From NCBI GenBank assembly GCA_900557045.1, contig USQY01000001.1:39212-103211 (forward strand): DNA of 64,000 bases, written 5' to 3'. The DNA is from an uncultured Clostridium sp. Lineage in GTDB: Bacteria > Bacillota > Clostridia > TANB77 > CAG-508. Position 1 is the stretch's first letter. Each line of letters begins with the position of its first letter. The translations under genes and the position numbers were made by a program. This document shows positions 1-9,100 of this stretch, piece after piece. Under the pieces are notes generated by a model. The model ran no database searches. It saw only the letters and a list, made by a program, of their open reading frames with translations, and had not been told where the DNA came from.

Positions 1-1
1 C

Positions 2-244
2 TTTGCTATATATATTTTAAAAAAACTAACTAAAATAAGTGATACTAGTTCTATAAATTATACTATAAATTTATTAGTACTAACTGTACTGCTTATTCCC
101 AGCAGTCTTGCTGTTACTGCACAAATTGCATATAAAACATTTAAAATTGGCACTTTAATTTTTCTGTTTGGAATAAGTATTATTATACTAATATTAGCAA
201 ATTTAAAATTGAAAATCATTGATAAAAAGAAAGGAAAAGTATGA
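2..244 (+). CDS. Spore germination permease, GerAB-like (C-terminal part, cut by window start)
   Basis: This is an open frame from the window edge to a TGA at 242-244, encoding about 80 residues. It is strongly hydrophobic, with two probable membrane helices and a basic tail (IIDKKKGKV). The next gene encodes a GerC-type lipoprotein, and the usual order in germinant-receptor operons is A-B-C. That makes this the end of the B subunit, an APC-superfamily integral membrane protein of the spore inner membrane. The assignment rests on context and hydropathy, because the diagnostic N-terminal two thirds lie outside the window. Confidence 0.6.
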   Translation, partial: FAIYILKKLTKISDTSSINYTINLLVLTVLLIPSSLAVTAQIAYKTFKIGTLIFLFGISIIILILANLKLKIIDKKKGKV

Positions 245-269
245 ATATTACGTACTTTATAAATTGATT

Positions 270-1484
270 ATGAAAATAAAAAAACTTTTTATTTTAGTTA
301 TATTAACTATAATATTATTATCTCTTTCCGGTTGTTATGATGCTCATGGTATCGAGGAATTTTCTTATGCAACTGCCATAGGACTTGATATTTCAGAAGA
401 TAAATTATTATCTTTAACCTTGCAAATATCTATTCCTAGTACTGATTCAGAATCAGGAAGTAGTCAATCTAGTAAAACAGATGCTATTACTGTAAAATGT
501 AACAGTATAAATTCCGGAATAAATTTAATAAATAATTATATTAGTAAAGAAGTTAATTTATCACATTGCAAAGTTATTGTAATTTCTGAAGAATTTGCAG
601 CACAAGGTCTTTCTGAATGTGTCGACACATTAGCAAATATTGTTGAAATCAGACCTGACTGTAATGTAATTATTACAAAGTGTTCCGCAAAAAAATTTAT
701 AGAAAATGCTTCTCCATCAATTGAAACTTTAACAGCTAGATATTATGAAGTTGCTTTAAAATCCAGTGAGTATACAGGGTTTACTCCAGCTACAAAATCC
801 GTAGACTTTATAGGAGATATGAAAAACAATTTTATACAATCACATGCTATTTTAGGAAATTTAACAATGGAAAATGAAAATACTAAATTATATAGTAACT
901 TGGACAACAATTATACAGCTGGCAAAACACCCATAGAAGGTTCTAGTAATATAGAATTTTTTGGAACCGCTGTTTTTCGTGATGATAAATTAGTTGGTGA
1001 ATTAAATGGAATAGAAACAATTTGTTATTTACTAGTATCTAACGAATTCAAAAATTGCACCCTTTCAATTCCTGATCCATTTAATGTTGATTCAAGTGTT
1101 GATTTAAGGATTAATAAAAAAAGAAACTCTAAAATTTCTGTTGATTTTGTAAATAACTCACCATTTATCTCAGTTGAAGTTTTTCTAGAAGGGTACGGAA
1201 TCTCTTTAGATGAAAACACAGATTACTCGTCAGTTGAAGATATTAATATTTTAAATAATTATGCTGAACAATATTTAAAATTGCAACTGGAAAATTATTT
1301 ATATAAAACCTCTAAAGAATTCAATTCAGATATTTCCGGATTTGGAAAATATGCACTATCAAAATATTTAACATGGGATGAATGGATTAGTTCCAATTGG
1401 CTAGAAAATTATAAAAATTCTTTTTTTAATGTGAAAGTAAATGTAAATATTCAATCTGGAGGTCAATTTAACAAATCGCCTTAA
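270..1484 (+). CDS. Spore germination lipoprotein, Ger(x)C family
   Basis: This is the C subunit of a germinant receptor, anchored by lipid to the outer face of the spore inner membrane. The N-terminus is a classic lipoprotein signal: KIKK, a hydrophobic stretch, then the lipobox LSGC, with the family's CYDAHGIEEFSYATAIGLD immediately after. The 404-residue length fits the family. I place the start at the ATG at 270. An upstream in-frame TTG at 219 would put a charged extension before the signal peptide. No strong Shine-Dalgarno precedes 270, but the preceding permease stops at 244, so translational coupling is possible. A weak hairpin (AAAGCAC/GTGCTTT, 1487-1517) without a T-run follows. Confidence 0.88.
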   Translation: MKIKKLFILVILTIILLSLSGCYDAHGIEEFSYATAIGLDISEDKLLSLTLQISIPSTDSESGSSQSSKTDAITVKCNSINSGINLINNYISKEVNLSHCKVIVISEEFAAQGLSECVDTLANIVEIRPDCNVIITKCSAKKFIENASPSIETLTARYYEVALKSSEYTGFTPATKSVDFIGDMKNNFIQSHAILGNLTMENENTKLYSNLDNNYTAGKTPIEGSSNIEFFGTAVFRDDKLVGELNGIETICYLLVSNEFKNCTLSIPDPFNVDSSVDLRINKKRNSKISVDFVNNSPFISVEVFLEGYGISLDENTDYSSVEDINILNNYAEQYLKLQLENYLYKTSKEFNSDISGFGKYALSKYLTWDEWISSNWLENYKNSFFNVKVNVNIQSGGQFNKSP

Positions 1485-1577
1485 AAAAAGCACCTAAAAA
1501 ACTTTAAAAAGTGCTTTAAAAATCACATTGAAATAGTTTATAGGCATCTAAAATAAACCTAAATTTAAAAGGAGAAA

Positions 1578-1763
1578 ATGATTTCATCATTACAAAAAAT
1601 TATGAAAATATTAATTTGTATATTAAGTATATGGATATTTTTAAAAAACATATCTTTTGCAATTTATGAATACAAAGAAAGCCAAAATTTTTCTGGAAGT
1701 ATCACAATAGTAATTTTAAATATTATTTGTATAATTTCCTGTAACATATTTTTATGGAATTAA
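1578..1763 (+). CDS. Small hypothetical membrane protein (61 aa)
   Basis: A strong ribosome binding site (AAAAGGAG, spacing short at 3 nt) precedes the ATG. The protein has two hydrophobic stretches, about residues 8-27 and 40-60, separated by a short charged segment (YEYKESQNFSG), so it would be a two-helix membrane peptide. It follows the germination lipoprotein in the same direction, after about 90 bp with a weak hairpin. Small membrane proteins accompany some ger operons, but I do not recognise this one and assign no function. It could also be an unannotated leader or a chance ORF. Confidence 0.5.
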   Translation: MISSLQKIMKILICILSIWIFLKNISFAIYEYKESQNFSGSITIVILNIICIISCNIFLWN

Positions 1764-1795
1764 ATATTATAATCAAACTATCAAAGCGCCTATCA

Positions 1796-1931
1796 AAAAC
1801 TGTAGAGTAGGCCAAATAAAATATATTAAAATGCAGTGGATGCGCAGTTTGGAAGCGTGAGCACTAAAGCACTTCACTCCACAAAAACGACCATCAAAAG
1901 AACGAAATTTTAATATATTTTATTTGGCCAG
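1796..1931 (+). repeat. Dispersed element R2, copy 1 (23-bp terminal inverted repeats)
   Basis: The element has perfect 23-bp inverted arms at 1810-1832 and 1907-1929 (outer end GGCCAAATAAAA). It is preceded by CTGTAGAGTA and contains the core GCGCAGTTTGG-AGCGTGAGCAC. It contains no ORF. Related copies lie at 19243-19378 and, in reverse orientation, at 53787-53872. The outer arm differs from copy 2 at three positions, and each change is compensated on the opposite arm, which indicates that pairing is conserved. It fills most of the gap between the small membrane gene (+) and rnr (-), where it could also act as a two-way terminator. Confidence 0.8.
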
Positions 1932-2043
1932 CTAATTTTAAACCTCTACCAAAAACATCATACTATTTTATATTAGCTTATTTTATAGACCTTTATACTA
2001 TATAACATTATTTTACTTTATGCCATATTTATTATATTTTACT

Positions 2044-4251
2044 CTAAAAAATCCTCTCAAAAGAAACTCTACGTAACTCCTTATTAGCCTCAATAACTCT
2101 TATAGAAATTTTATCTCCTATATTAAATATAGTTCCTGTATCTTCTCCAATTAATCTTTTATGTTCTTCATCATAATTAAAATATTCATCACCCAAATTT
2201 TCAAACCTAATTAATCCTTCAACAGTATTATCCAACTCTACAAAAACTCCAAAAGAAGTAATATTAGAAATTATTCCATCATACTCTTCACCTATTTTAG
2301 ATTGCATATATTCTGCCTTCTTAATATCTACACTATCTCTCTCTACCTTTTGTGCAACCTTTTCTCTTTCTGAAGATGATTTTGCATAATTTGTTGCCTC
2401 TTCTGAATATTTTTCTAACTCATTTTCAGACAAATTATAATTTTCACTAATATACTTTGAAATTATTCTATGAATGAATAAATCTGGATATCTTCTTATT
2501 GGTGAAGTAAAATGGCAATAATATTTACTTGCAATACCAAAATGACCTTGGTTTTCGCTCTCATATCTAGCTATTTTTAAAGTTCTTAAAATTAAATTAG
2601 AAACAACTCTTTCTTCAGGTTTTCCCTTTACTTTTTCTAACACTTCAGCAAAAGCCTTAGGATGAATATTATCTTTATTTCCTTTAATTTTATATCCTAA
2701 ATTCCATAAAAACTTATTTAATTCGCTTACCTTTTCCATATCTGGTACTGGATGAACTCTGTAAATAAATGGTGCTTCAAGCCAATAAAATTTTTCGGCA
2801 ACAGTTTCATTTGCAATTAGCATAAACTGCTCTATAATCTCATTTGCAAATGTTATTTCATATTTTTTAACATCAACAGCAACACCATTTTCATCTAAAA
2901 TAATTTTGCTTTCTGGAATATCTAAATCCAAACTACCATCTTTTGTTCTTTTTTCCTTTAAAATTAATGCTAACTCTTTCATTAATCTAAAATCATTAAA
3001 ATATTTTTCATATTGCTTAATATCTTGGTACTCTTTTTTGTTTTTTCTATATGATTCTTCATCCTCTTGATTTTTATTTTTAATATAATTATCTTGTTCA
3101 TCTAAATAATTTAATATTTTATATACTCCATTATAAGACATCCTTTTAGTTACTCTTATAATACTTTTTCGTATATCTGATGAGACAACTTGTCCTTTAT
3201 TATTAATTTCCATAATAACAGATAATGTAAATTTATCTTCACCTGCATTTAAACTACATAATCCATTTGACAATTCCTTCGGAAGCATCGGAATTACTCT
3301 ATCCATCATATATACACTTGTACCTCTTATAATCGCCTCTTTATCTAATTTAGAATCCTCTTTAACATAATGGCTAACATCTGCTATATGAACACCTAAA
3401 ATATAATTTCCATCATCTTTTTTCTCAACACAAACAGCATCATCTAAATCTTTAGCATCTTCCCCATCTATAGTAAAAATTTCTTTATCTCGCAAATCCA
3501 ATCTACTTTTTATTTCTTTATCTGAAATATTACATTCTAAACTTTTAGCTTCTTTTAACACTGGTTCAGGAAACTCATATGGTAAATTATATTCCTTAAT
3601 TAAAGATAGCATATCAACTCCTGCTTGATCTTTATTACCAAGTACCTCAACAATTTTCCCCTCTGCTTTTTTACCTTTTTCTGCAAACTTAGTTATCTTA
3701 ACAACAACCTTTTGATTATTTCTAGCACTTCCAAAATTCTTTTTAGAAATAAATATATCTGTTCCATATTTACTATCATCCGGAATTACAAACCCAAAAT
3801 TCTTACTATTTTGAAAAGTCCCAACAATAGTATCTTTCCCATGTTTCACAATTTTTACTATTTTTCCTTCTTTGTGAAGTTCATCATTTGAATCATCTAA
3901 AATTTCAACTAACACTAAATCCTCATTTAGTGCATTATTTATATTCCCCTTAGATATAAAAACCTCTTCATTTTTATCTATTTCAACAAAACCAAACCCT
4001 TTCTGATTTAGTCGTAATGTCCCTGTTTTATATACATTAATATCTACTAATAAATATTTACCTTTCTTAGTACACTGAATTTTATACTCATTTTCCAACT
4101 CTTTCAAAACCTCATGAAACTCAGCGAATTTATCTTTAGTAACTCCTAAAATAAACGCAATTTCTTTAGCCTTCATCGGAACATATTTATCATCATTCAT
4201 AAACTCCAAAACAACTTTCTTCTTTTCTTCTCTTTTTTCCATTTCTTCCAT
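2044..4251 (-). CDS. rnr: Ribonuclease R (3'-5' exoribonuclease)
   Basis: RNase R is a processive RNB-family exonuclease that degrades structured RNA and acts with tmRNA in ribosome rescue. Domains in order are a winged-helix segment (about 10-75), two cold-shock-like OB folds (about 75-140 and 145-205), the RNB catalytic core with the acidic cluster IDGEDAKDLDDA (about 262-273), and a C-terminal S1 domain (about 650-735). The 735-residue length is standard for Firmicutes. The start is the ATG at 4251. A GTG one codon upstream (4254) is equally compatible with the AAAGGAGG site at 8-11 nt. The secG-rnr order is the common Firmicutes arrangement, but here a terminator, an R1 element and a tandem repeat lie between the two genes. 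Confidence 0.96.
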   Translation of the reverse strand: MEEMEKREEKKKVVLEFMNDDKYVPMKAKEIAFILGVTKDKFAEFHEVLKELENEYKIQCTKKGKYLLVDINVYKTGTLRLNQKGFGFVEIDKNEEVFISKGNINNALNEDLVLVEILDDSNDELHKEGKIVKIVKHGKDTIVGTFQNSKNFGFVIPDDSKYGTDIFISKKNFGSARNNQKVVVKITKFAEKGKKAEGKIVEVLGNKDQAGVDMLSLIKEYNLPYEFPEPVLKEAKSLECNISDKEIKSRLDLRDKEIFTIDGEDAKDLDDAVCVEKKDDGNYILGVHIADVSHYVKEDSKLDKEAIIRGTSVYMMDRVIPMLPKELSNGLCSLNAGEDKFTLSVIMEINNKGQVVSSDIRKSIIRVTKRMSYNGVYKILNYLDEQDNYIKNKNQEDEESYRKNKKEYQDIKQYEKYFNDFRLMKELALILKEKRTKDGSLDLDIPESKIILDENGVAVDVKKYEITFANEIIEQFMLIANETVAEKFYWLEAPFIYRVHPVPDMEKVSELNKFLWNLGYKIKGNKDNIHPKAFAEVLEKVKGKPEERVVSNLILRTLKIARYESENQGHFGIASKYYCHFTSPIRRYPDLFIHRIISKYISENYNLSENELEKYSEEATNYAKSSSEREKVAQKVERDSVDIKKAEYMQSKIGEEYDGIISNITSFGVFVELDNTVEGLIRFENLGDEYFNYDEEHKRLIGEDTGTIFNIGDKISIRVIEANKELRRVSFERIF

Positions 4252-4310
4252 CACATCTTCTACCTCCTTTTACACTTTAATTATTTTTACAACAAGATTT
4301 TATCTAAAAA

Positions 4311-4394
4311 ACATTATATCTATAACATTATATCTATAACATTATATCTATAACATTATATCTAAAACATTATATCTAAAACATTATATCTATA
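4311..4394. repeat. Tandem repeat, six 14-bp units, upstream of rnr
   Basis: There are six near-perfect copies of ACATTATATCTATA (two end in TAAA), with a degenerate unit before them. On the minus strand each unit contains TATAAT, so the array presents six -10-like boxes in phase just upstream of rnr. It lies in the 520-bp gap 4252-4771, which also holds R1 copy A and the secG terminator. No gene is visible in this gap. Confidence 0.9.
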
Positions 4395-4478
4395 AATATT
4401 CAAAAATCAAACTATTTACAACCTCAAATTCCCACATAAACTTCAAAATCATTCTCTCGAAAAATCCACCTAACCTCC

Positions 4479-4643
4479 CTCGGAGAAAGAAATTTTCACT
4501 TTTGAAAAAACAAACTCCGACCTAAGCCCCAGAACATCTAACCCCAGTAATTATCGTAACAAGTCCACCAAACCCAGCACGCACTCCACCGCGTTTGAAG
4601 GAGTTTGTTTTTTCAAAAGTAAAAATTTTTTCTCTCGGTGCTC
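4479..4643 (+). repeat. Dispersed element R1, copy A
   Basis: About 165 bp starting CTCGGAGAAAG and ending TTTTCTCTCGGTGCT. The outer 36 or so bases of each side pair into one long stem (ACTTTTGAAAAAACAAACTCC with its complement). The loop of about 90 nt is conserved, containing ATTATCGTAACAAG and CCACCGCGTTTGAAGGAG. Other copies are at 8868, 37375, 50957 and 63951. It lies downstream of secG and upstream of rnr. Confidence 0.9.
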
Positions 4644-4700
4644 CCCAAATGCATACTTTCAAACACACACATCCACTTGCCAAAACTTTCACACCTCACA

Positions 4701-4751
4701 CAAAATAAAAATCCCCAAACTATGCACTACAACAGTCACAATATTTGGGGA
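4701..4751 (-). terminator. Intrinsic terminator of secG
   Basis: Read on the minus strand, TCCCCAAA and TTTGGGGA close a stem over a roughly 26-nt loop, followed by TTTTTATTTT. It sits directly after the secG stop codon. Confidence 0.75.
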
Positions 4752-4771
4752 CATCCTTTAAATTAAAAAAC

Positions 4772-5020
4772 TTATATCATATATAGTATTCCTAATACAA
4801 TTGAAACAACTATAAACGCAATACCTAATATAATTGTATACCTTTTTAATTTTCCTTCTTTAGTTCTTCCTTTATTTTTCTCATAAAAATTATTTGTAGA
4901 AGAACCTGTTATTGCTCCAGAGGCACCTGAAGAATCCTTAGTTTGAATTGTAGCTATTATTATTAAAGCTATACAAATTATTACATAAATTCCTAATATT
5001 ATATATTTTAATACTGTCAT
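4772..5020 (-). CDS. secG: Preprotein translocase subunit SecG
   Basis: SecG is the small integral membrane subunit of the SecYEG channel and assists SecA-driven export. The 82-residue protein has the family layout: a first helix (about 4-24), a polar loop with SSGASGAITGSS, and a second helix (about 61-80). GGAGAG lies upstream of the ATG. A sigma-A promoter (5058-5086) and a dedicated terminator suggest that it is transcribed alone. Confidence 0.93.
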   Translation of the reverse strand: MTVLKYIILGIYVIICIALIIIATIQTKDSSGASGAITGSSTNNFYEKNKGRTKEGKLKRYTIILGIAFIVVSIVLGILYMI

Positions 5021-5057
5021 TTCTTACACTCTCCATTCATATGTTTTTCCTTTGCTT

Positions 5058-5086
5058 ATTGTAGCATATCTTTTTTTTAATTGCAA
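5058..5086 (-). promoter_or_regulatory. Sigma-A promoter of secG
   Basis: On the minus strand, TTGCAA (5081-5086), a 17-bp spacer and TACAAT (5058-5063) lie about 40 bp upstream of the secG start, just after the clpX stop. Confidence 0.65.
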
Positions 5087-5091
5087 ATACT

Positions 5092-6423
5092 TTATGCAGT
5101 TTCTATATTTTTGTTTGTTTTAGTTTTAATTTTTTTAGTAACTTTTCCATTTTCTTTGTTATTATTTATAATAATTTGTGGTTTTTCACCATTTAAAACA
5201 GTTTCTTTTGTAATTATACATTTTTCAATATTAGGATTTGAAGGAATTTCAAACATTATATCTCTCATAATATCTTCTAATATTGCACGTAACCCTCTTG
5301 CACCTGTTTTTCTTTCAATAGCCTTATCAACTATTGCATTTAAAGCTTCATCTTGAAATTCTAATTCAACATTATCTAATTCAAATAATTTTTTGTATTG
5401 TTTTACCAATGCATTTCTAGGTTTTGTCACAATTTGAATTAATGCTTCTCTATCCAAATCTTGTAATGTAGCAACAATTGGTAATCTTCCTACAAACTCT
5501 GGTATTAATCCAAATTTTAACAAATCTTGTGGTAGTAATTCACTAAATACTTTTGATTTATCAATTTCTTTTGAACTTTCTATTTTAGCACCAAAACCTA
5601 TAGATTTTTTTCCAATTCTATCATTTATTAATTTATCTAACCCTTCAAAAGCACCTCCACAAATAAATAATATATTTTCAGTATTTATTTGTATAAACTC
5701 TTGGTGTGGATGTTTTCTTCCTCCTTGTGGTGGAACTGAAGCAACTGTTCCCTCTACGATTTTTAACAATGCTTGTTGAACACCTTCACCACTTACATCC
5801 CTTGTTATTGATGGGTTTTCAGATTTTCTTGTTATTTTATCTATTTCATCAATATATATAATACCTTTTTCAGCTCTTGAAACATCATAATCTGCTGCTT
5901 GTATTAGTTTTAATAATATATTTTCTACATCTTCACCAACGTAACCAGCTTCAGTTAAAGTTGTAGCATCAGCTATTGCAAAAGGTACATTTAAAACTTT
6001 TGCCAAGGTTTGTGCTAATAATGTTTTTCCACAACCTGTTGGTCCTAATAATAATATATTACTTTTTTGTATTTCTACATTATTACTATTGTTATTTTTT
6101 TCTAATATATATTCATTGTTATTAATTCTTTTATAATGATTATATACTGCAACAGATAATGTTTTTTTAGCTTCTTCTTGACCTATTACATATTCATCTA
6201 AAACGCTTTTAATTTCCGCAGGTGTTGGCAATTTTTCGCCTTCATCTATTGTATATGTCATATCTGGATCTTCATATAAATCATCTTCTATTATGTTTGT
6301 ACATACATCAATACATTCATTACAAATATATACACCTGGTCCAGCAATAATTCTTTGTACTGCTTCTTGTGTTTTACCACAAAAAGAGCATCTAATTTTT
6401 CTAGTTTGTTCTTTATTTGGCAT
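5092..6423 (-). CDS. clpX: ClpX, ATP-dependent Clp protease ATP-binding subunit
   Basis: ClpX is an AAA+ unfoldase that recognises tagged substrates and feeds them to ClpP. An N-terminal C4 zinc finger (CSFC at about 12-15, CNEC at about 34-37) is followed by Walker A (GPTGCGKT, about 127) and Walker B (IIYIDEIDK, about 190). The pore loop GYVGEDVE, the sensor region and the C-terminal small domain ([11 protein letters not shown]) are all present. The 443 residues exceed the usual 420 or so because of a lysine-rich tail ([17 protein letters not shown]). It is co-oriented with clpP 46 bp upstream, so the two are probably co-transcribed. Confidence 0.97.
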   Translation of the reverse strand: MPNKEQTRKIRCSFCGKTQEAVQRIIAGPGVYICNECIDVCTNIIEDDLYEDPDMTYTIDEGEKLPTPAEIKSVLDEYVIGQEEAKKTLSVAVYNHYKRINNNEYILEKNNNSNNVEIQKSNILLLGPTGCGKTLLAQTLAKVLNVPFAIADATTLTEAGYVGEDVENILLKLIQAADYDVSRAEKGIIYIDEIDKITRKSENPSITRDVSGEGVQQALLKIVEGTVASVPPQGGRKHPHQEFIQINTENILFICGGAFEGLDKLINDRIGKKSIGFGAKIESSKEIDKSKVFSELLPQDLLKFGLIPEFVGRLPIVATLQDLDREALIQIVTKPRNALVKQYKKLFELDNVELEFQDEALNAIVDKAIERKTGARGLRAILEDIMRDIMFEIPSNPNIEKCIITKETVLNGEKPQIIINNNKENGKVTKKIKTKTNKNIETA

Positions 6424-6469
6424 TTCAATCTCCTTTATTTTAATCTACTTATTTTTAATTTACTTAACA

Positions 6470-7075
6470 TTAAGCTCTTTTTTCCATAATTCCGTCAATT
6501 AATCCATATTGTAATGCCTCTTCTGCAGTCATATAATTATCTCTTTCTGTATCTCTATTAATAACCTCTAATGGTTGACCTGTTCTATCACTCAATAATT
6601 TATTCAACTTTTCACGTGTTTTAACCATATGATCTGCGTGAATTTTTATTTCAGTAGTTTGACCAGAAAGTCCTCCACCACCTATTAATGGTTGATGTAT
6701 TAATATTTCAGCATTTGGAGTAGCAAAACGTTTACCTTTTTCACCTGAAGCTAAAAGCACTGCTCCCATACTGGCAGCCATTCCTATACAAATTGTAGAA
6801 ACTGGACATTTAATATAATTCATTGTATCAACAATTCCCATACCATCTGTTATAGAACCACCTGGACTATTTATATATAAAGATATCTCTTTATCAGGAT
6901 CTTCTGATTCCAAAAATAATAATTGTGCAATTACTAAACTTGCTGAAGTAGCATTAACATCTTCTCCCAAAAATATAATTCTATCTTTCAATAATCTAGA
7001 AAAAATATCATATGACCTTTCTCCCTTTGATGTTTGTTCTACTACATATGGAACTAAACTATTTCTTTCTAACAT
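6470..7075 (-). CDS. clpP: ClpP, ATP-dependent Clp protease proteolytic subunit
   Basis: ClpP is the serine protease that forms the double-heptamer chamber of ClpXP. The catalytic serine lies in GMAASMGA (about residue 98), the histidine in ILIHQP and the aspartate in RDTERDN. An ATG five codons upstream overlaps the Shine-Dalgarno, so I choose the ATG at 7075, which sits 6 nt after GAGGAGG. That gives a normal-length 201-residue protein starting [14 protein letters not shown]. The order tig-clpP-clpX is the classic arrangement. Confidence 0.97.
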   Translation of the reverse strand: MLERNSLVPYVVEQTSKGERSYDIFSRLLKDRIIFLGEDVNATSASLVIAQLLFLESEDPDKEISLYINSPGGSITDGMGIVDTMNYIKCPVSTICIGMAASMGAVLLASGEKGKRFATPNAEILIHQPLIGGGGLSGQTTEIKIHADHMVKTREKLNKLLSDRTGQPLEVINRDTERDNYMTAEEALQYGLIDGIMEKRA

Positions 7076-7400
7076 ATTTATCCTCCTCATTTTTAATAAA
7101 ATTTCTTATTCATTTCATGTTTTTATTTTTAATAATGATAAATATTATTTCTAATATTATAATTATTAACAAATTAAATTTTTATATAACATATTTGAAT
7201 TTTATACTATAATTAGCTTTTTTTCAATAGCTAATTTAAATTTTAAATTTTTTGTTTCTTAAAATTTCATTTAATTTTTTACTTGGTGTTTTTTGTTCTT
7301 TATATCAGCACTTTTGTAATTAAACAACTAAGTGCAATATTATAAAAAAGCTAGAAGAAAAAGTTAGGAATTTGCACCCCTAACTTTTACCATTATTTCT
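7076..7400. other. Gene-free gap between tig and clpP
   Basis: This is 325 bp of extremely AT-rich sequence. It contains the tig terminator (7353-7389) and, near 7216-7236, the palindrome TTAGCT...AGCTAA. On the minus strand a TTGAAA is followed after 15 bp by TATAAA, which is a weak candidate for the clpP promoter. I see no CtsR-type operator and no gene. Confidence 0.5.
7353..7389 (-). terminator. Intrinsic terminator of tig
   Basis: On the minus strand AAAAGTTAGG (after a run of A) pairs with CCTAACTTTT over a short loop and is followed by TCTTCT. It lies immediately after the tig stop codon. Confidence 0.7.
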
Positions 7401-8684
7401 TTATTTTATTTTTGCATTTTCTACTACGAATTTTATTGCCTTTTCTGCTTTCATACTATCTTTTATGTAATTAATTAAGTGTTCATTATTCATTAAATCT
7501 TCTGCTTTTCTTCCATAATTTTCAGCCATTTCTTTTACTTTTTCTGCAACTTCTTCATCTGTTGCTTCTAATTTTTCAGCATTAACAATAGCATCTAAAA
7601 CTAATCTACTTTTAACTGATTTTTTAGCTTGTTCTTCATATTCTTTTCTCATATCTTCTTCTGTTTTTCCTATCATTTGAAGATATTGTTTCATATTTAG
7701 ACCTTGATAAGATAATCTTGTTTCTATATCTTTTAACATATTATCAATTTCAGTATCTACCATTCCAGAAGGAATATCTATTTCTGTAGCATCACATACT
7801 TTTTGAATAGCATTTTCTTCTGTTTCATATTTTGCTTTATTAGCATTTTCTGTTTCTAATTTTTCTTTTATACTGTTTTTTAATTCAGCAATTGTATCAA
7901 ATTCACTAACATCTTTAGCAAATTCGTCATCTAATGTAGGTAATTCTTTTCTTTTAATTTCATGTACCTTTACTTTAAATACAGCATCTTTACCAGCTAA
8001 TTCAGCTGAAAAATATTCTTCTGGGAATTTTACATTTATATCTTTTTCTTCATCAACTTTCATTCCAATTACTTGATCTTCAAATCCAGGAATAAATGTT
8101 TTGCTTCCAATTTCTAATTCATGGTTTTCAGCTTTTCCACCTTCAAATGGAACACCATCAACAAATCCTTCAAAATCTATAACTGCAATATCTTTTTCAG
8201 CAACTGGTTCATTTTCTATAGTTACTAATCTTGAATTTTTATCAGCCATATGGCCTAATTCATGTTCAATATCTTCATCAGCTACATTATATTCTACTTT
8301 TTCTAAAGCTATACCTTTATATTTTCCTAATTTTACCTCTGGTTTAACTTGTACAACTGCTGTAAATATTAATTCTTGACCTTTTCCCATTTGTACTATG
8401 TCTATTTCAGGTTTGCTAACAACTTCTAACTTGTTTTCAGAAATTTCCTTTTCAAATATTTCAGGAACTATTTCATTAAAAGTATCTTCATAAAATATTT
8501 GTGGACCATAAGTTCTTTCAACTAAAGCCATTGGTGCTTTTCCTTTTCTGAATCCTGGTATATTGAAATATTTAGCTGTTTTAGCATATACTTTTTTCAT
8601 TCCTTCATCAAATTGTTCTGCTGGAACATTAAATGTTAATTTTACTTCATTTGTATTTTCTGTGTTTTCTACTTTAATACTCAT
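7401..8684 (-). CDS. tig: Trigger factor
   Basis: Trigger factor is a ribosome-bound chaperone and peptidyl-prolyl isomerase that receives nascent chains at the tunnel exit. The N-terminal ribosome-binding domain has the signature GFRKGKAPMALVERTYG (about 44-60). The FKBP-type isomerase domain follows (about 155-240, IDFEGFVDGVPFEGG) and then the helical C-terminal chaperone arms. The 427-residue length is standard. AAAGGATG precedes the ATG. A promoter and a short leader hairpin lie upstream, and clpP-clpX follows downstream after a terminator. Confidence 0.97.
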   Translation of the reverse strand: MSIKVENTENTNEVKLTFNVPAEQFDEGMKKVYAKTAKYFNIPGFRKGKAPMALVERTYGPQIFYEDTFNEIVPEIFEKEISENKLEVVSKPEIDIVQMGKGQELIFTAVVQVKPEVKLGKYKGIALEKVEYNVADEDIEHELGHMADKNSRLVTIENEPVAEKDIAVIDFEGFVDGVPFEGGKAENHELEIGSKTFIPGFEDQVIGMKVDEEKDINVKFPEEYFSAELAGKDAVFKVKVHEIKRKELPTLDDEFAKDVSEFDTIAELKNSIKEKLETENANKAKYETEENAIQKVCDATEIDIPSGMVDTEIDNMLKDIETRLSYQGLNMKQYLQMIGKTEEDMRKEYEEQAKKSVKSRLVLDAIVNAEKLEATDEEVAEKVKEMAENYGRKAEDLMNNEHLINYIKDSMKAEKAIKFVVENAKIK

Positions 8685-8745
8685 TTTTTACATACATCCT
8701 TTCAATCTCTTTTATGTTACTTTCTAAAAAGTAACTAGCTTTATT

Positions 8746-8773
8746 ATTATACCATATTTTGGTAAATTTGCAA
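8746..8773 (-). promoter_or_regulatory. Sigma-A promoter of tig, with leader hairpin
   Basis: On the minus strand, TTGCAA (8768-8773), a 16-bp spacer and TATAAT (8746-8751). Between promoter and start codon the leader contains GTTACTTTTTAGAAAGTAAC (8716-8735), a 7-bp hairpin of unknown role. Confidence 0.7.
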
Positions 8774-8787
8774 TAGTTTATAACTAT

Positions 8788-8812
8788 TTTATTTTTCCTA
8801 CTCTACAATTTA
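8788..8812 (-). repeat. Possible solo end of element R2
   Basis: Read on the minus strand, TTGTAGAGTAGG followed by an AAAAATAAAA tract matches the conserved left end of R2 (TGTAGAGTAGGC then an AT-rich arm), but nothing else of the element remains. It may be a decayed end. The match is short enough to be chance. Confidence 0.35.
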
Positions 8813-8867
8813 ACTGTAGACCTAAAAACTTCTCTTCTATTTTAAAACTGTTCAATCTCTAACCCCA

Positions 8868-9034
8868 CTCGGAGAAAGAAATTTTTACTTTTGAAAAAAT
8901 AAACCTCCGACCTAAGCCATCAACCATACAACCAAAGTCATTATCGTAACAAGCCCAACGAACACGGTACGCAACTCCACCGCGTTTGAAGGAATTTGTT
9001 TTTTCAAAAGTAACAAATTTTTTCTCTCGGTGCT
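8868..9034 (+). repeat. Dispersed element R1, copy B
   Basis: A full-length copy (167 bp) in the same orientation as the others, lying in the 416-bp gap 8685-9100 between tig and the phosphoesterase gene. It is the most diverged loop (CATCAACCATACAACCAAAG where copies A and D have a C-rich tract), yet the stem and the TCATTATCGTAACAAG and CCACCGCGTTTGAAGGA blocks are kept. Confidence 0.9.
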
Positions 9035-9100
9035 AACCTCAAACTCAAAGACCTATCCCATTTAACAATTCAAATTTATTTTGCAACTAATTGCTCAAAA

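Noticed and set aside
4311..4394. Possible CRISPR array
   Set aside because: Units of 14 bp are directly adjacent with no spacers; the 36-bp repeat at 35797-36012 also has none, and there are no cas genes.
7076..7400. CtsR or HrcA operator upstream of clpP
   Set aside because: No heptad direct repeat or CIRCE-like inverted repeat is visible.
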